DNA of 64,000 nt. Source: Bacteroidales bacterium (GTDB lineage Bacteria; Bacteroidota; Bacteroidia; Bacteroidales; JAQXIO01). Numbering within the stretch: position 1 is the stretch's first letter; each line of letters starts with the position of its first letter. Both the position numbers and the translations under genes were made by a program. Below the pieces are notes generated by a model, which worked only from the letters and a program-made list of their open reading frames with translations, did not search any database and was not told the origin of the DNA. Positions 7,017 through 15,815 of the stretch are shown here, one piece after another. The stretch covers positions 1 to 64,000 of the forward strand of contig JAQXIO010000023.1 in NCBI GenBank assembly GCA_029007825.1, read 5' to 3'.

Positions 7017-7481
7017 ATGAAAACATTTAAATTTTTAATAACTACATCTTTAGTATTCTTACTGTCATGCAATTTATTTGCCTCTGATCCTAAAGGTGAA
7101 ACAAAAGAGGGTAAAGGTAAGGTTGTTTCTCTAACAACTCAAGAATTCAAATCTGTGGTATATAATTATGAAAAAAATAAAGATAAATGGGTATATGAGG
7201 GTAAAATGCCTGCGATTATCGATTTTTATGCCGACTGGTGCGGTCCTTGCAAACGTTTAGCTCCCACAATGGATGAACTGGCTAAAGAATATGATGGACA
7301 GATTATTATTTATAAAGTAGATATAGATGTTCAAAAGGAGCTTGCTGCGACTTTCGGCATTAATAGTATTCCAACTTTACTTTTTATTCCCATGAAAGGT
7401 AAGCCTCAGTTGACACAGGGTCTTATGCCTAAAAGCGAATTGAAGAAAAGCATTGATTCTTTCTTACTTGAGAAGAAATAA
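7017..7481 (+). CDS. Thioredoxin-family exported protein (probable lipoprotein)
   Basis: A 154-residue protein with an N-terminal signal containing a lipobox-like LLSC (Cys18) and a single thioredoxin domain (about 45-150). The active site DWCGPC lies in the usual strand-loop-helix, and the cis-Pro segment is NSIPTLLF. It should catalyse dithiol-disulfide exchange in the periplasm or at a membrane face. The linker between signal and domain is Lys/Glu-rich. The gene stands alone: a -7 box lies upstream and a perfect hairpin terminator downstream, shared with convergent rpsP. AT-rich composition shows it is host DNA. The specific substrate is unknown. Confidence 0.85.
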   Translation: MKTFKFLITTSLVFLLSCNLFASDPKGETKEGKGKVVSLTTQEFKSVVYNYEKNKDKWVYEGKMPAIIDFYADWCGPCKRLAPTMDELAKEYDGQIIIYKVDIDVQKELAATFGINSIPTLLFIPMKGKPQLTQGLMPKSELKKSIDSFLLEKK

Positions 7482-7510
7482 ATACAAGAAATTCTGATCA
7501 CCGTAAAAAT

Positions 7511-7543
7511 AAAAGAGCCATCTCGTTTTGAGATGGCTCTTTT
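7511..7543. terminator. Bidirectional terminator between the thioredoxin gene and rpsP
   Basis: A perfect 14-bp stem AAAAGAGCCATCTC / GAGATGGCTCTTTT with a 5-nt loop lies between convergent genes. Its A/T-rich arm ends supply the T-tract on either strand. Confidence 0.85.
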
Positions 7544-7560
7544 ATTTATCTAATAAAAAA

Positions 7561-8133
7561 TTATTCTGCAGCTTTTTCTTCTACCGGAGTTGCATCCTCA
7601 GCAGGTGCGGCTGTTTCTTCAGCTTGTGCTTCTACTGCAGCTTCAGCTTGAGCGGCAGCTTCCTGTGCTGCCAATTCTGCTTTTTTCTTAGCGACAATCT
7701 CTGCCTTCGCTTTATTTGCTTCCTTTTCAGCCTCCAAACGAGCTTTCTCTGCCATTATAAGCTTTTCGTTTTCTTTACTCTTAATCGTAGATATAGCAGT
7801 TTCTTTATTTTTCAGCCAAGTCTGAAAACGCTTTTCTGCTTCTTCTTGAGAAAAGGCTCCTTTCTTAACACCACCAAGAAGGTGTTTCATCATATATACA
7901 CCTTTTTCGGACAAGAGATTCCGAACCGTATCAGTAGGTTGAGCACCTGTCTGTACCCAATATAAAGCTCTATCGAATTTAATATCTACAGTTGCAGGAT
8001 TTGTGTTAGGATTATAAGTTCCTACTCTTTCAATAAATTTACCATCACGCGGAGCTCTGCTATCTGCAATTACTACTTGATAATAAGCGTACCCTTTACG
8101 TCCGTGACGTTGAAGTCTAATTTTGGTTGCCAT
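7561..8133 (-). CDS. rpsP: 30S ribosomal protein S16
   Basis: A 190-residue protein. Residues 1-80 are canonical S16 (start [18 protein letters not shown], then [19 protein letters not shown] and a [16 protein letters not shown] segment), a small-subunit assembly protein that binds 16S rRNA. The remaining ~110 residues form a Lys/Ala/Glu-rich helical tail that becomes almost pure Ala/Glu/Val at the end. Such extensions are usual for Bacteroidota S16 and absent from the ~82-residue E. coli protein. It is monocistronic here, with its own promoter in the 70-bp gap behind the upstream gene and a strong terminator. Confidence 0.97.
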   Translation of the reverse strand: MATKIRLQRHGRKGYAYYQVVIADSRAPRDGKFIERVGTYNPNTNPATVDIKFDRALYWVQTGAQPTDTVRNLLSEKGVYMMKHLLGGVKKGAFSQEEAEKRFQTWLKNKETAISTIKSKENEKLIMAEKARLEAEKEANKAKAEIVAKKKAELAAQEAAAQAEAAVEAQAEETAAPAEDATPVEEKAAE

Positions 8134-8171
8134 TTCTCGAATGTGTTTAAAATTGATTTTTTAATGAGGCA

Positions 8172-8202
8172 CAAAGATAAAAACAAATTGATAGATTTAC
8201 AA
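8172..8202 (-). promoter_or_regulatory. Promoter of rpsP
   Basis: On the minus strand TTG (8200-8202), a 20-bp spacer, then TATCTTTG (8172-8179), 39 bp upstream of the rpsP start. Both elements and the spacing fit the Bacteroidota consensus. Confidence 0.6.
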
Positions 8203-8203
8203 T

Positions 8204-9196
8204 TTATTTACATGAAAAAATCCAGGCATCTTTGCAATCAAGGGCTGTTTTATATGAAGACAATTCTTTTTCAGCTTCTACTTTAGAAACATATTTGGCA
8301 GCATACAATCTTACACGACCTTCTTTTTCTATTATCCCCGAGGTTTGAATATTCTTTTGTTTTAATATCTTCAAATGTTTTTCGGCCAAATCTTTCGAAG
8401 GAAAACTACCAACAATAATGTAATAAGAACGCTGAGAAACCTTATTTTGTAGAGAAGGATTCTCCATAAAAGATTTCGCATTGATCTTTTCATCTTTTAA
8501 AGATTTTTTCGCAACAGTAGCCTTTACAATGGCTTTCTTATCTTCATTATGTATTTTTCCTGAGGGTGCAGATGAGTAAACAGGGAACATGGCAGCATGT
8601 ACGTGACTTGAATCTATATCATAATCCAATGGAAAAGAGACACATAAGATCATCAAGATAATAGCGGCAACCGATGCTATATTTTTCAACAACCTCTTAT
8701 TTACAGAAATATATATAACATCCTTTTCTCTTGCTAAAGATTGTTTTAAAGCTTTGTAATTCTGTTCTAATTCTGAATAAGGAATTATTTTAGTTTCAGG
8801 GAGTGCATAGTTCCAAGAATTCAAGAGAATACTTTTCTGGGGAAAGAATTCAATCCGTCCTTCTGCATCCAGTTTAAGCTCCCCTACTTCATTCATAATA
8901 AAAAAGCCTTGATTTTTCAGTATTCCAATGATTCTGTCCGTTTCATTTTCAATCCTCAAAACCGCCTCCTGAAAATCAATATCAAATTCTTTCATCAATG
9001 ATTCAGCCAACAACCCATCATTATGAGAAAGATTTGCATTAAAGCCAACAACTCTCTGAGGGGGAATAAGCAGATAATCATCCTGCGATAGCTTTGCTTC
9101 GTTTTGACGAACAACAAATCCACCTAAACGAGGAATTATCACACAATCATGATGCTGTAATAACCCTGCTATATGTTTTGATAAGATTTCCATCAA
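8204..9196 (-). CDS. HU-CCDC81 and SPOR domain-containing membrane protein
   Basis: A 330-residue protein combining two short N-terminal HU-CCDC81-like repeats (about 1-130, e.g. HDCVIIPRLGGFVVRQNEA), a single membrane helix near 170-190 (ASVAAIILMILCVSF), a polar linker, and a C-terminal SPOR domain (about 255-330, SYYIIVGSFPSKDLAEKHL). SPOR domains bind denuded peptidoglycan at division sites. The N-terminal part, although HU-like, would be cytoplasmic, so the protein may link cytoplasmic partners to septal wall. This architecture is specific to Bacteroidota. A -7-like CAAAGATA (9199-9206 on the plus strand) lies only 3 bp before the start codon, suggesting a very short or absent leader. 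Confidence 0.85.
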   Translation of the reverse strand: MMEILSKHIAGLLQHHDCVIIPRLGGFVVRQNEAKLSQDDYLLIPPQRVVGFNANLSHNDGLLAESLMKEFDIDFQEAVLRIENETDRIIGILKNQGFFIMNEVGELKLDAEGRIEFFPQKSILLNSWNYALPETKIIPYSELEQNYKALKQSLAREKDVIYISVNKRLLKNIASVAAIILMILCVSFPLDYDIDSSHVHAAMFPVYSSAPSGKIHNEDKKAIVKATVAKKSLKDEKINAKSFMENPSLQNKVSQRSYYIIVGSFPSKDLAEKHLKILKQKNIQTSGIIEKEGRVRLYAAKYVSKVEAEKELSSYKTALDCKDAWIFSCK

Positions 9197-9273
9197 TGCA
9201 AAGATAAAGATTGGATGGTTTATAAATCAAATTTTTAGAAACTATTTTCTTACTAAACGTCATCATCTATTTC

Positions 9274-10575
9274 TTATCTATAACTTATTTTCTCTATTTC
9301 AGGCTTTTGTAAATCATCAAAAGGAATAAAAGCTCCAAAATAAGTTATATAAATATTTCCTTCTTTCGTATCAAGTGCATAGATATGGAATGCATTACTT
9401 GTTACAGTACCTACTTCTCTATTTACTTTATTATAAATTTTACCTATAACATCGGGTGCCTGATTCGTACATAAAATCATTAATTGTGAAGACATTGCTG
9501 AAGAAATATTAGGGAAACCAGTAATATGGAAATATACACTAACATGAGAATGTCCCCCCAAATAACAAACAAATTCGCCAGGGACTGCCGCAAAATCCAC
9601 ATTTACTTCAATATCTTTATAATTGAACTTGTCTTTGTATATAGCATGTAGTTGTTTTTTTGTACGGAAAGCTTCTACTATTTCAGGAATCATATACCAG
9701 TCATGCGTATACGCTCCATCCGAATAATAATGCACTTTATTTTCAAACTCCTTTGATGGAAAAGGGTAATGATTCAATATAATAACACTATGTTGATCTG
9801 TCATATTCTCTTTCAATGCAACCGAACATAACCAATCTATCTGATTCTGCGAATAGGTCGCATATTCAAATGTATTATAATCTACATCAGACTGATCCAA
9901 CATGTCTAAACTGATAAACCGGATATATCCACCACACGGATTGGAGATATCTTTATAAAAATAATTCCGACCATATTTATTCTTTATTCCTGTATTGAGG
10001 GAAGATGTTAGATGCATAAAAATATCATCCGATGTCATCCGATTAGACAACTGGGATAAATTAAATGAAGTTATCCCCCAATCATGATTACCTGTACAAA
10101 ACAAAGATGGAATACTATTCTTCTCATTATAATATTTCATAAAGCAATCAAATCGTTGAGATACAGCACTTTTATCATCCGAAGAACTATTACTTATCAA
10201 ATCTCCTGTCGTAACGATACAATTAATTCCTAAAAGTGGAATATTAGAGTCTCGTTTCAATTGATTAGAAAAGAAGACAGCTTCTCTCAGATTTTTACAA
10301 CAATTAGCAGAATTGCTGAATATTCCATTGTCTTTTGATTTCTCAAAAATATGAGGGTCGGAAATATGTGTAATTAAAAAACGATTATACCAATCGGCAT
10401 TATTTCCTCCCAGGTTCCCCTTTTTAATGGTCAATACACGCCTTACAGCTTCATTGTTATTACTATAATAAGCTGCATTAGGACTTGCTGCAAGTTCCTC
10501 GTATAAGTCATCATACTTGTCGCAGCTATAAAAAACAAACAATAAAGCAACGATCAAAAATTCAATCTTGTTCAT
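9274..10575 (-). CDS. Metallophosphoesterase lipoprotein
   Basis: A 433-residue calcineurin-like phosphoesterase with a lipoprotein signal (lipobox FYSC, Cys18). Metal-binding motifs occur in order: ISDPH (about 91-95), TTGDLI, GNHDW, LNHYPF and GGHSHVS, all with intact Asp, Asn and His ligands. It should hydrolyse a phosphoester outside the cytoplasm, probably at the cell surface. Inserts between the motifs make it longer than a minimal ~250-residue enzyme. It is monocistronic and lies back-to-back with the polysaccharide locus, but nothing ties it to that pathway. A second lipoprotein of the same superfamily occurs at 40151-40948. The substrate cannot be told from sequence. Confidence 0.85.
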   Translation of the reverse strand: MNKIEFLIVALLFVFYSCDKYDDLYEELAASPNAAYYSNNNEAVRRVLTIKKGNLGGNNADWYNRFLITHISDPHIFEKSKDNGIFSNSANCCKNLREAVFFSNQLKRDSNIPLLGINCIVTTGDLISNSSSDDKSAVSQRFDCFMKYYNEKNSIPSLFCTGNHDWGITSFNLSQLSNRMTSDDIFMHLTSSLNTGIKNKYGRNYFYKDISNPCGGYIRFISLDMLDQSDVDYNTFEYATYSQNQIDWLCSVALKENMTDQHSVIILNHYPFPSKEFENKVHYYSDGAYTHDWYMIPEIVEAFRTKKQLHAIYKDKFNYKDIEVNVDFAAVPGEFVCYLGGHSHVSVYFHITGFPNISSAMSSQLMILCTNQAPDVIGKIYNKVNREVGTVTSNAFHIYALDTKEGNIYITYFGAFIPFDDLQKPEIEKISYR

Positions 10576-10778
10576 ATATAATACATTAGCGGATAAATAT
10601 AGGAAGTTTCATATAATCAAAAATAATTCTGAAACAGAAATACAACAATCATGAAGCAAAGCCGGTTGAGAATTAACGACATGGATTCAATAATACTAAA
10701 GTACAACTAAAAGGTGTTTTTCATCATTTATATGATGGGAATTCCATTGTTTAAAGTTACATTTGTAATATAATTTTC

Positions 10779-12623
10779 ATGAGAAATATGCAGGCAATTA
10801 TATTAGCCGCCGGTATGGGGAAACGGCTTGGAGAACTAACTAAAGATAATACCAAATGTATGATTAAAGTACACGCCGTAACTTTAATAGAACGGATGTT
10901 ATCCCAGTTAGTGAATTTACCAATAAATCAAATTGTTATTGTAATCGGATATAAAGGAGAAAAAGTCAAAGCTCTTATCGGAAAGAGCTACAAATCTGTT
11001 CCTATTGTATATATAGAGAATAATATTTATGACAAAACAAACAATATTTACTCTCTTTTTTTAGCCAAAGATTATTTATTATCAGATACAACATTGCTAT
11101 TAGAATCTGACTTAATTCTTTCTGATCAAATATTAAAAAAACTCATTGATCATCCGTATCCAAATTTAGCCGTAGTTTCAAAATATCAAAGTTGGATGGA
11201 CGGGACAGTCGTAACTTTAGACGACGAGAATAATATTCTCAACTTTATTTCTAAAAAGGCATTTCGATTTAATGAATGCGACACTTATTACAAAACAGTA
11301 AATGTATATAAATTCAGTAAAGATTTTTCTGCTCACAAATACGTACCTTTTCTTGAAGCATATTGTAAAACATTAGGAAATAACGAATATTATGAACAGG
11401 TATTACGCGTTATTTCTTTATTAGACAAACCTGACTTAAAAGCCCTCCCTCTCAATGACGAAAAATGGTATGAAATTGATGATCAGCAAGATTTGAATAA
11501 TGCTGAGGTTTTGTTTTCCAATGAGAAAGACGCATTACCTTTATACGGACATCGCTATGGCGGATATTGGCGTTTTCCTCATTTAATAGATTTTTGTTAT
11601 TTAGTCAATCCTTATTTTCCTTCAAGCAAAATGAAGGAAGAGATAAAAGTAAATTTTGACAAATTGCTATCTCAATACCCATCAGGGATGGCGGTTAATG
11701 CACAATTGGCTGCACGTTACATGAACATTGATTCAAAACAAATCGTAGTTGGAAACGGTGCGGCTGAATTAATCGCAGCATATTTAGATAAATGTATACT
11801 AAAAACCGGTATCATTGAACCTACTTTCGAAGAATATGCGAACAGATTATCTCAAGAACAAATTATTATATTCACTCCAGAAAATAATAATTTTTCATAT
11901 ACTACGAATGATATAATTTCTTATTTCGAGAACACGCAAATTGAACAACTAATATTAATAAATCCAGATAATCCTTCAGGAAATTTCTTGGATAAAAACG
12001 AACTATTTCAACTCATTAATTGGTGCAAGAGAAAAAACATTAAACTAATAATAGACGAATCTTTCAGTGATTTTGCGACAGTTCCAGCTAAAGAATGCTC
12101 TCTTTTCGAAAAAAAGATACTTCAGGAAAATCCGCATTTAATACTGATAAAGAGTATTTCCAAATCTTATGGTGTGCCGGGATTACGTTTAGGTTTTATG
12201 GCGTCCGGCAATGTAGAATTAATTGATACGATAAAGCATAGAGTTTCGATCTGGAATATAAACTCATTTGCTGAATTTTATATGCAAATATTTATTAAAT
12301 ATCAATCCGATTACGATAATGCCTGTATGCATTTCATTAATGAAAGAGATCGATTTTTCAAACAATTGCAAAAAATATCTTTTATACGGGTTATTCCTTC
12401 TTATGCAAATTATTTTTTATGTGAAGTTACCGATAGATTCACAGCAAGACAATTAGTATCATACCTTCTCTATAAATACAACTTATATTTAAAAGACTGT
12501 AGTGCAAAAAGAGGTTTTAATAATCAACAATATATAAGAATCGCTATTCGTGACAAATATGACAACGATATCTTACTTAAAGCCTTAAAATCGATACAAA
12601 ATGAAAATAATAGGATTCTCTGA
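10779..12623 (+). CDS. Bifunctional nucleotidyltransferase-aminotransferase fusion (LicC/PntC-like + class I PLP enzyme)
   Basis: A 614-residue two-domain protein. Residues 1-245 form a sugar-phosphate-type nucleotidyltransferase with the signature ILAAGMGKRLGELTKDNTKCM and an acidic ESDLILS metal site, closest in feel to CTP:phosphocholine and CTP:aminoethylphosphonate cytidylyltransferases. Residues 255-614 form a fold-type-I aminotransferase resembling HisC/CobD, with NPDNPSGN, IIDESFSDF and the PLP-lysine motif SISKSYGVPGLRLGF. The same fusion is known for PntC of Treponema denticola, which activates 2-aminoethylphosphonate. No phosphonopyruvate mutase gene is in view, so the substrate may be another phospho-amino compound. 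The downstream genes overlap or are tightly spaced (OCD, Wzx, LicD), supporting decoration of a surface polymer. An ATG at 10788 is an alternative start; TACATTTG at 10758-10765 is a possible -7 box. Confidence 0.8.
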   Translation: MRNMQAIILAAGMGKRLGELTKDNTKCMIKVHAVTLIERMLSQLVNLPINQIVIVIGYKGEKVKALIGKSYKSVPIVYIENNIYDKTNNIYSLFLAKDYLLSDTTLLLESDLILSDQILKKLIDHPYPNLAVVSKYQSWMDGTVVTLDDENNILNFISKKAFRFNECDTYYKTVNVYKFSKDFSAHKYVPFLEAYCKTLGNNEYYEQVLRVISLLDKPDLKALPLNDEKWYEIDDQQDLNNAEVLFSNEKDALPLYGHRYGGYWRFPHLIDFCYLVNPYFPSSKMKEEIKVNFDKLLSQYPSGMAVNAQLAARYMNIDSKQIVVGNGAAELIAAYLDKCILKTGIIEPTFEEYANRLSQEQIIIFTPENNNFSYTTNDIISYFENTQIEQLILINPDNPSGNFLDKNELFQLINWCKRKNIKLIIDESFSDFATVPAKECSLFEKKILQENPHLILIKSISKSYGVPGLRLGFMASGNVELIDTIKHRVSIWNINSFAEFYMQIFIKYQSDYDNACMHFINERDRFFKQLQKISFIRVIPSYANYFLCEVTDRFTARQLVSYLLYKYNLYLKDCSAKRGFNNQQYIRIAIRDKYDNDILLKALKSIQNENNRIL

Positions 12624-13551
12624 GATACAAAAATTAAATATTCAACCACTTGAGTGTTATAAATGGGTACAAGAAGCTTTATCGATGAAAGGAGAATCCT
12701 TGCTACCAGCTAAGATAAGCCTAAAATTACCTGATAACGTATTCTTTAATTTCATGCCTTGTCATCTTCCTCTTATAGACCGAGTCGGCATAAAAGTTGT
12801 ATCCAGATTTCCACAAAACACACCATCATTAAAAGCTCAGCTATTGCTTTTTGAAGCCTCTACCGGAAAAAATCTGGCCTTAATGGATGCAACCTGGATC
12901 ACTGCTATGCGAACGGGTGCTGTTGCAGCCCTTAGCATTAATATGCTTCAAAAAAAAGATGCGAAGAATTATTCTTTCATGGGATTAGGAAATACCAGCA
13001 GGGCTACATTATTAACTTTATTAGCCACTAATCCCAATAAAATTTACAATATAAAACTTTTAAAATATAAAGATCAGGTCGAATCATTTATCAAAAGGTT
13101 TTCAAATTATAAAAACATATCGTTCACAGTAACAGAAGATATAAAAGATTTGTTCTCTTCTGCCGATGTTATTGTGTCAGGAGTTTCATTTTCAGATAAT
13201 ATATTCGGAAAAGACGATTGGTTTAAAGAAGGGGTTTTGGTTGTTCCTATACATACCCGGGGATTTCAAAACTGTGACCTCTTTTTCGATAAAGTAATAG
13301 CTGACGATAAAGATCATGTAAAAGATTTTAAATATTTCGATCGGTTCAAATGTTTTGAAGAGCTCTCTGATATTTTAGTTTATATTAACAATAAGGGGAG
13401 GGGTAGATTATCACAAGAAGATAGAATTATCGCTTATAATATTGGAATAGCATTACACGATATTTATTTTGCATCTAAAATATTCGATCAAATTAAAGGA
13501 CATAAGACAGAGGATAAATTACTTACCGAGAATAATAAATTTTGGGTATAA
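12601..13551 (+). CDS. Ornithine cyclodeaminase / mu-crystallin family protein
   Basis: A 316-residue NAD(P)-dependent enzyme of the OCD/mu-crystallin family. Visible are the substrate-side helix region with LLPAKISLKLPD, the conserved Lys region IKVVSRFPQN, a TAMRTGAVAALS motif (about 99-110), and the Rossmann entry FMGLGNTSRATLLTLL. Members deaminate or reduce amino and imino acids (ornithine cyclodeaminase, alanine dehydrogenase, ketimine reductase). It starts 23 bp inside the preceding fusion gene, so the two are translationally coupled and probably act on the same amino compound. Which reaction it runs is not decidable from sequence. Confidence 0.8.
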   Translation: MKIIGFSEIQKLNIQPLECYKWVQEALSMKGESLLPAKISLKLPDNVFFNFMPCHLPLIDRVGIKVVSRFPQNTPSLKAQLLLFEASTGKNLALMDATWITAMRTGAVAALSINMLQKKDAKNYSFMGLGNTSRATLLTLLATNPNKIYNIKLLKYKDQVESFIKRFSNYKNISFTVTEDIKDLFSSADVIVSGVSFSDNIFGKDDWFKEGVLVVPIHTRGFQNCDLFFDKVIADDKDHVKDFKYFDRFKCFEELSDILVYINNKGRGRLSQEDRIIAYNIGIALHDIYFASKIFDQIKGHKTEDKLLTENNKFWV

Positions 13552-13558
13552 GTTTATT

Positions 13559-14857
13559 ATGTTACAAAAAATATACTCTAAACATAAATCAATTATAAAA
13601 AACACCGGCTATTTGTCAATTTTAGAGTTTCTAAAATTGGCAATGCCATTTATAGCATTACCATATATTATTAGAGTGATTGGCCTTGATAATTATGGAT
13701 TAGTTGCATTTGCCCAAGTTATAATCTCTTATTTTATTGTGATTATTAATTTCGGACTTGATATTTCTGCAGTAAAATTAATTGCGGAAAACAGACATAA
13801 CAAATCTAAGTTAAATGAGATAGTATCATCCGTATTGACGATAAAAAGCGGACTATTCCTTTTATCTTTTGGAATACTGATAATCTTATTATTCTTTATC
13901 GATATTTTTAAAGACAATAAAATACTCTTCATTTTTACATTCTTGACTTGCTTATCGGAAGTTGTATTTCCTACTTGGTTTTATCAGGGAATCGAGAAAA
14001 TGAAATATATAACAATTATTCGCTTTTCATCTATCTTATTTTATGTCTTATCAATTTTCCTGTTTTTAAAAAGGCAAGATGATTACGTTTTAGTCCCCCT
14101 ATTCCAATCATTAGGGTGGCTACTATCAGGTGTAATTTCTTTTTATACCTTAATTAGAATTGAGAAAATCAAACTGCATTTTCCATCCTGGATAAAAATA
14201 AAATATTATTTTTTGGATAGTGTACCATTTTTTATTTCCAGAGTATCTTTAGCTATTAACAGTGGTATGGCAAAAACAGTCACAGGTTTTTGTTTCTCAT
14301 TAAGTGACGTTGCTATATTTGATCTTGCTCAAAAAATAGCTAATGTAGCAATTATGCCAATGCATATGTTATGTCAGGCGATGTATCCACATATAGCTAA
14401 AACAAAAGACAGAAAGATCACAAGAAGTTATTTATTTGTCGTTCTTGGGGTTGCATTCTGCATAATTATCGGTGTTTATATACTGGCCCCTTATGCCATT
14501 GACTATTTCACAGGAGGGAAAATGCATGAGGCAGTTCTTATTCTCCGCTTATTATGTCTATACATATTTTTCGGGAGTATTTCAATCTATTTAGGATATC
14601 CAACACTAGTTTCCTTTGGTTACCCGTCTCCCTTCAATAAAAGCGTTTTATTTTCAACAATTATTCTATTCATATCATATGCTTCCCTCTACTTAACAAA
14701 TAGTTTCTCAATAATTAATTTTTCCTTAGTTTTAGGATTATCGGAATTATCGATTTCTGCGTATCGCATGTATTATTGTAATAAATATAAAATCTTTGGA
14801 GATCATCTGTTCGGAAAGCTCCATAAAAGTAAAGACACAGATAATTTAACCAACTAA
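13559..14857 (+). CDS. wzx: Polysaccharide flippase (Wzx-type, MOP superfamily)
   Basis: A 432-residue integral membrane protein with about 12 hydrophobic segments and the Wzx-family N-terminus (SILEFLKLAMPFIALPYIIR). It should translocate undecaprenyl-linked repeat units across the inner membrane. I chose the ATG at 13559, because an earlier in-frame start lies deep inside the previous gene. It stops 3 bp before licD. Together with the Wzy-like, Wzc-like and Wza-like genes on the opposite strand it completes a Wzx/Wzy export route. Confidence 0.88.
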   Translation: MLQKIYSKHKSIIKNTGYLSILEFLKLAMPFIALPYIIRVIGLDNYGLVAFAQVIISYFIVIINFGLDISAVKLIAENRHNKSKLNEIVSSVLTIKSGLFLLSFGILIILLFFIDIFKDNKILFIFTFLTCLSEVVFPTWFYQGIEKMKYITIIRFSSILFYVLSIFLFLKRQDDYVLVPLFQSLGWLLSGVISFYTLIRIEKIKLHFPSWIKIKYYFLDSVPFFISRVSLAINSGMAKTVTGFCFSLSDVAIFDLAQKIANVAIMPMHMLCQAMYPHIAKTKDRKITRSYLFVVLGVAFCIIIGVYILAPYAIDYFTGGKMHEAVLILRLLCLYIFFGSISIYLGYPTLVSFGYPSPFNKSVLFSTIILFISYASLYLTNSFSIINFSLVLGLSELSISAYRMYYCNKYKIFGDHLFGKLHKSKDTDNLTN

Positions 14858-14860
14858 AAT

Positions 14861-15670
14861 ATGCTTGAAGAGAAAAAAATAGACTTTAGAAATATGTTTC
14901 CGGATATCAGAGAAACCGGAGAAACAAATTTGCGCCAGTGCCAACTTGTAATGCTTAGAATGCTAAAGATCTTACATTTTTTATGCGAGAAGCATCATGT
15001 TCACTACTTTTTACTCTATGGTTCTTTATTAGGGGCCGTAAGACATAAAGGCTTCATTCCTTGGGACGACGATATGGATATAGGTATGACAAGAAATGAT
15101 TATGAAAAATTCATTTCTAAAGTTGTCCCGGAACTACCCAACGATATATTCTTTCAAAATTCTATTACTGACAAATACTATCCTGCATCTTATATGGTAG
15201 AAGCGCGGTTACGGGATAAGTATAGCAAATATACCGACAATTATAAGTATCATGACGGACTACAGGTAGATATATTTGTTTTCGATAAAGCATATTTGCC
15301 TTTTCAACCATTAATTGTTATAGAAAACATACTATTGAGACTTTTCAGAAGTGATAAAATTCGTCCCCGAATATTAAAAAGGATAGCATCATTATCCAAC
15401 AAACTGGTATATTCAAATAGTTTCTACTATAAATATCATCACCTATTCATGAATCTTCGAATAATGCGGGATGATGATATATTTCCCTTAAAAAAATTAC
15501 AATTCGAAGATACTGAAGTTTACGTCCCGAATAAATATGACGAATGTTTAAGACATATTTTCGGAGATTATATGAAACTACCACCTGAAAATGAGCGCAG
15601 AGGTCATCATAAGGTATTACCTGATCCTTTTCATCCGTGCAATCATAAAGAAATTCTCCATTGGGAATAA
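14861..15670 (+). CDS. LicD-family phosphotransferase
   Basis: A 269-residue protein with the LicD core: YFLLYGSLLGAVRHKGFIPW (about 49-68) followed by DDDMDIGM, whose Asp cluster and preceding Gly-Ser are the nucleotidyltransferase-fold active site. LicD proteins move phosphocholine or related phospho-alcohols from a CDP carrier to a glycan. A CTP-dependent cytidylyltransferase three genes upstream makes that role consistent here. It is the last gene of the rightward unit, 146 bp from the oppositely oriented glycosyltransferase gene. The acceptor sugar is unknown. Confidence 0.85.
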   Translation: MLEEKKIDFRNMFPDIRETGETNLRQCQLVMLRMLKILHFLCEKHHVHYFLLYGSLLGAVRHKGFIPWDDDMDIGMTRNDYEKFISKVVPELPNDIFFQNSITDKYYPASYMVEARLRDKYSKYTDNYKYHDGLQVDIFVFDKAYLPFQPLIVIENILLRLFRSDKIRPRILKRIASLSNKLVYSNSFYYKYHHLFMNLRIMRDDDIFPLKKLQFEDTEVYVPNKYDECLRHIFGDYMKLPPENERRGHHKVLPDPFHPCNHKEILHWE

Positions 15671-15815
15671 AAAACTCTATAATTTTGTTTAAGTCTTTTC
15701 TTAATAAACGAAACAAGGCTATAAAGTTTTGTCAAAAATATAATTTCATAAGGCAATTCATTCATCCCGAAATCATTTTACCTCAATATCTCCCATATTC
15801 AAAGAAACGCAAACT

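Noticed and set aside
7528..7965. Plus-strand frame opposite rpsP
   Set aside because: Cys/Phe-rich composition is the antisense shadow of the Ala/Glu/Lys-rich S16 tail.
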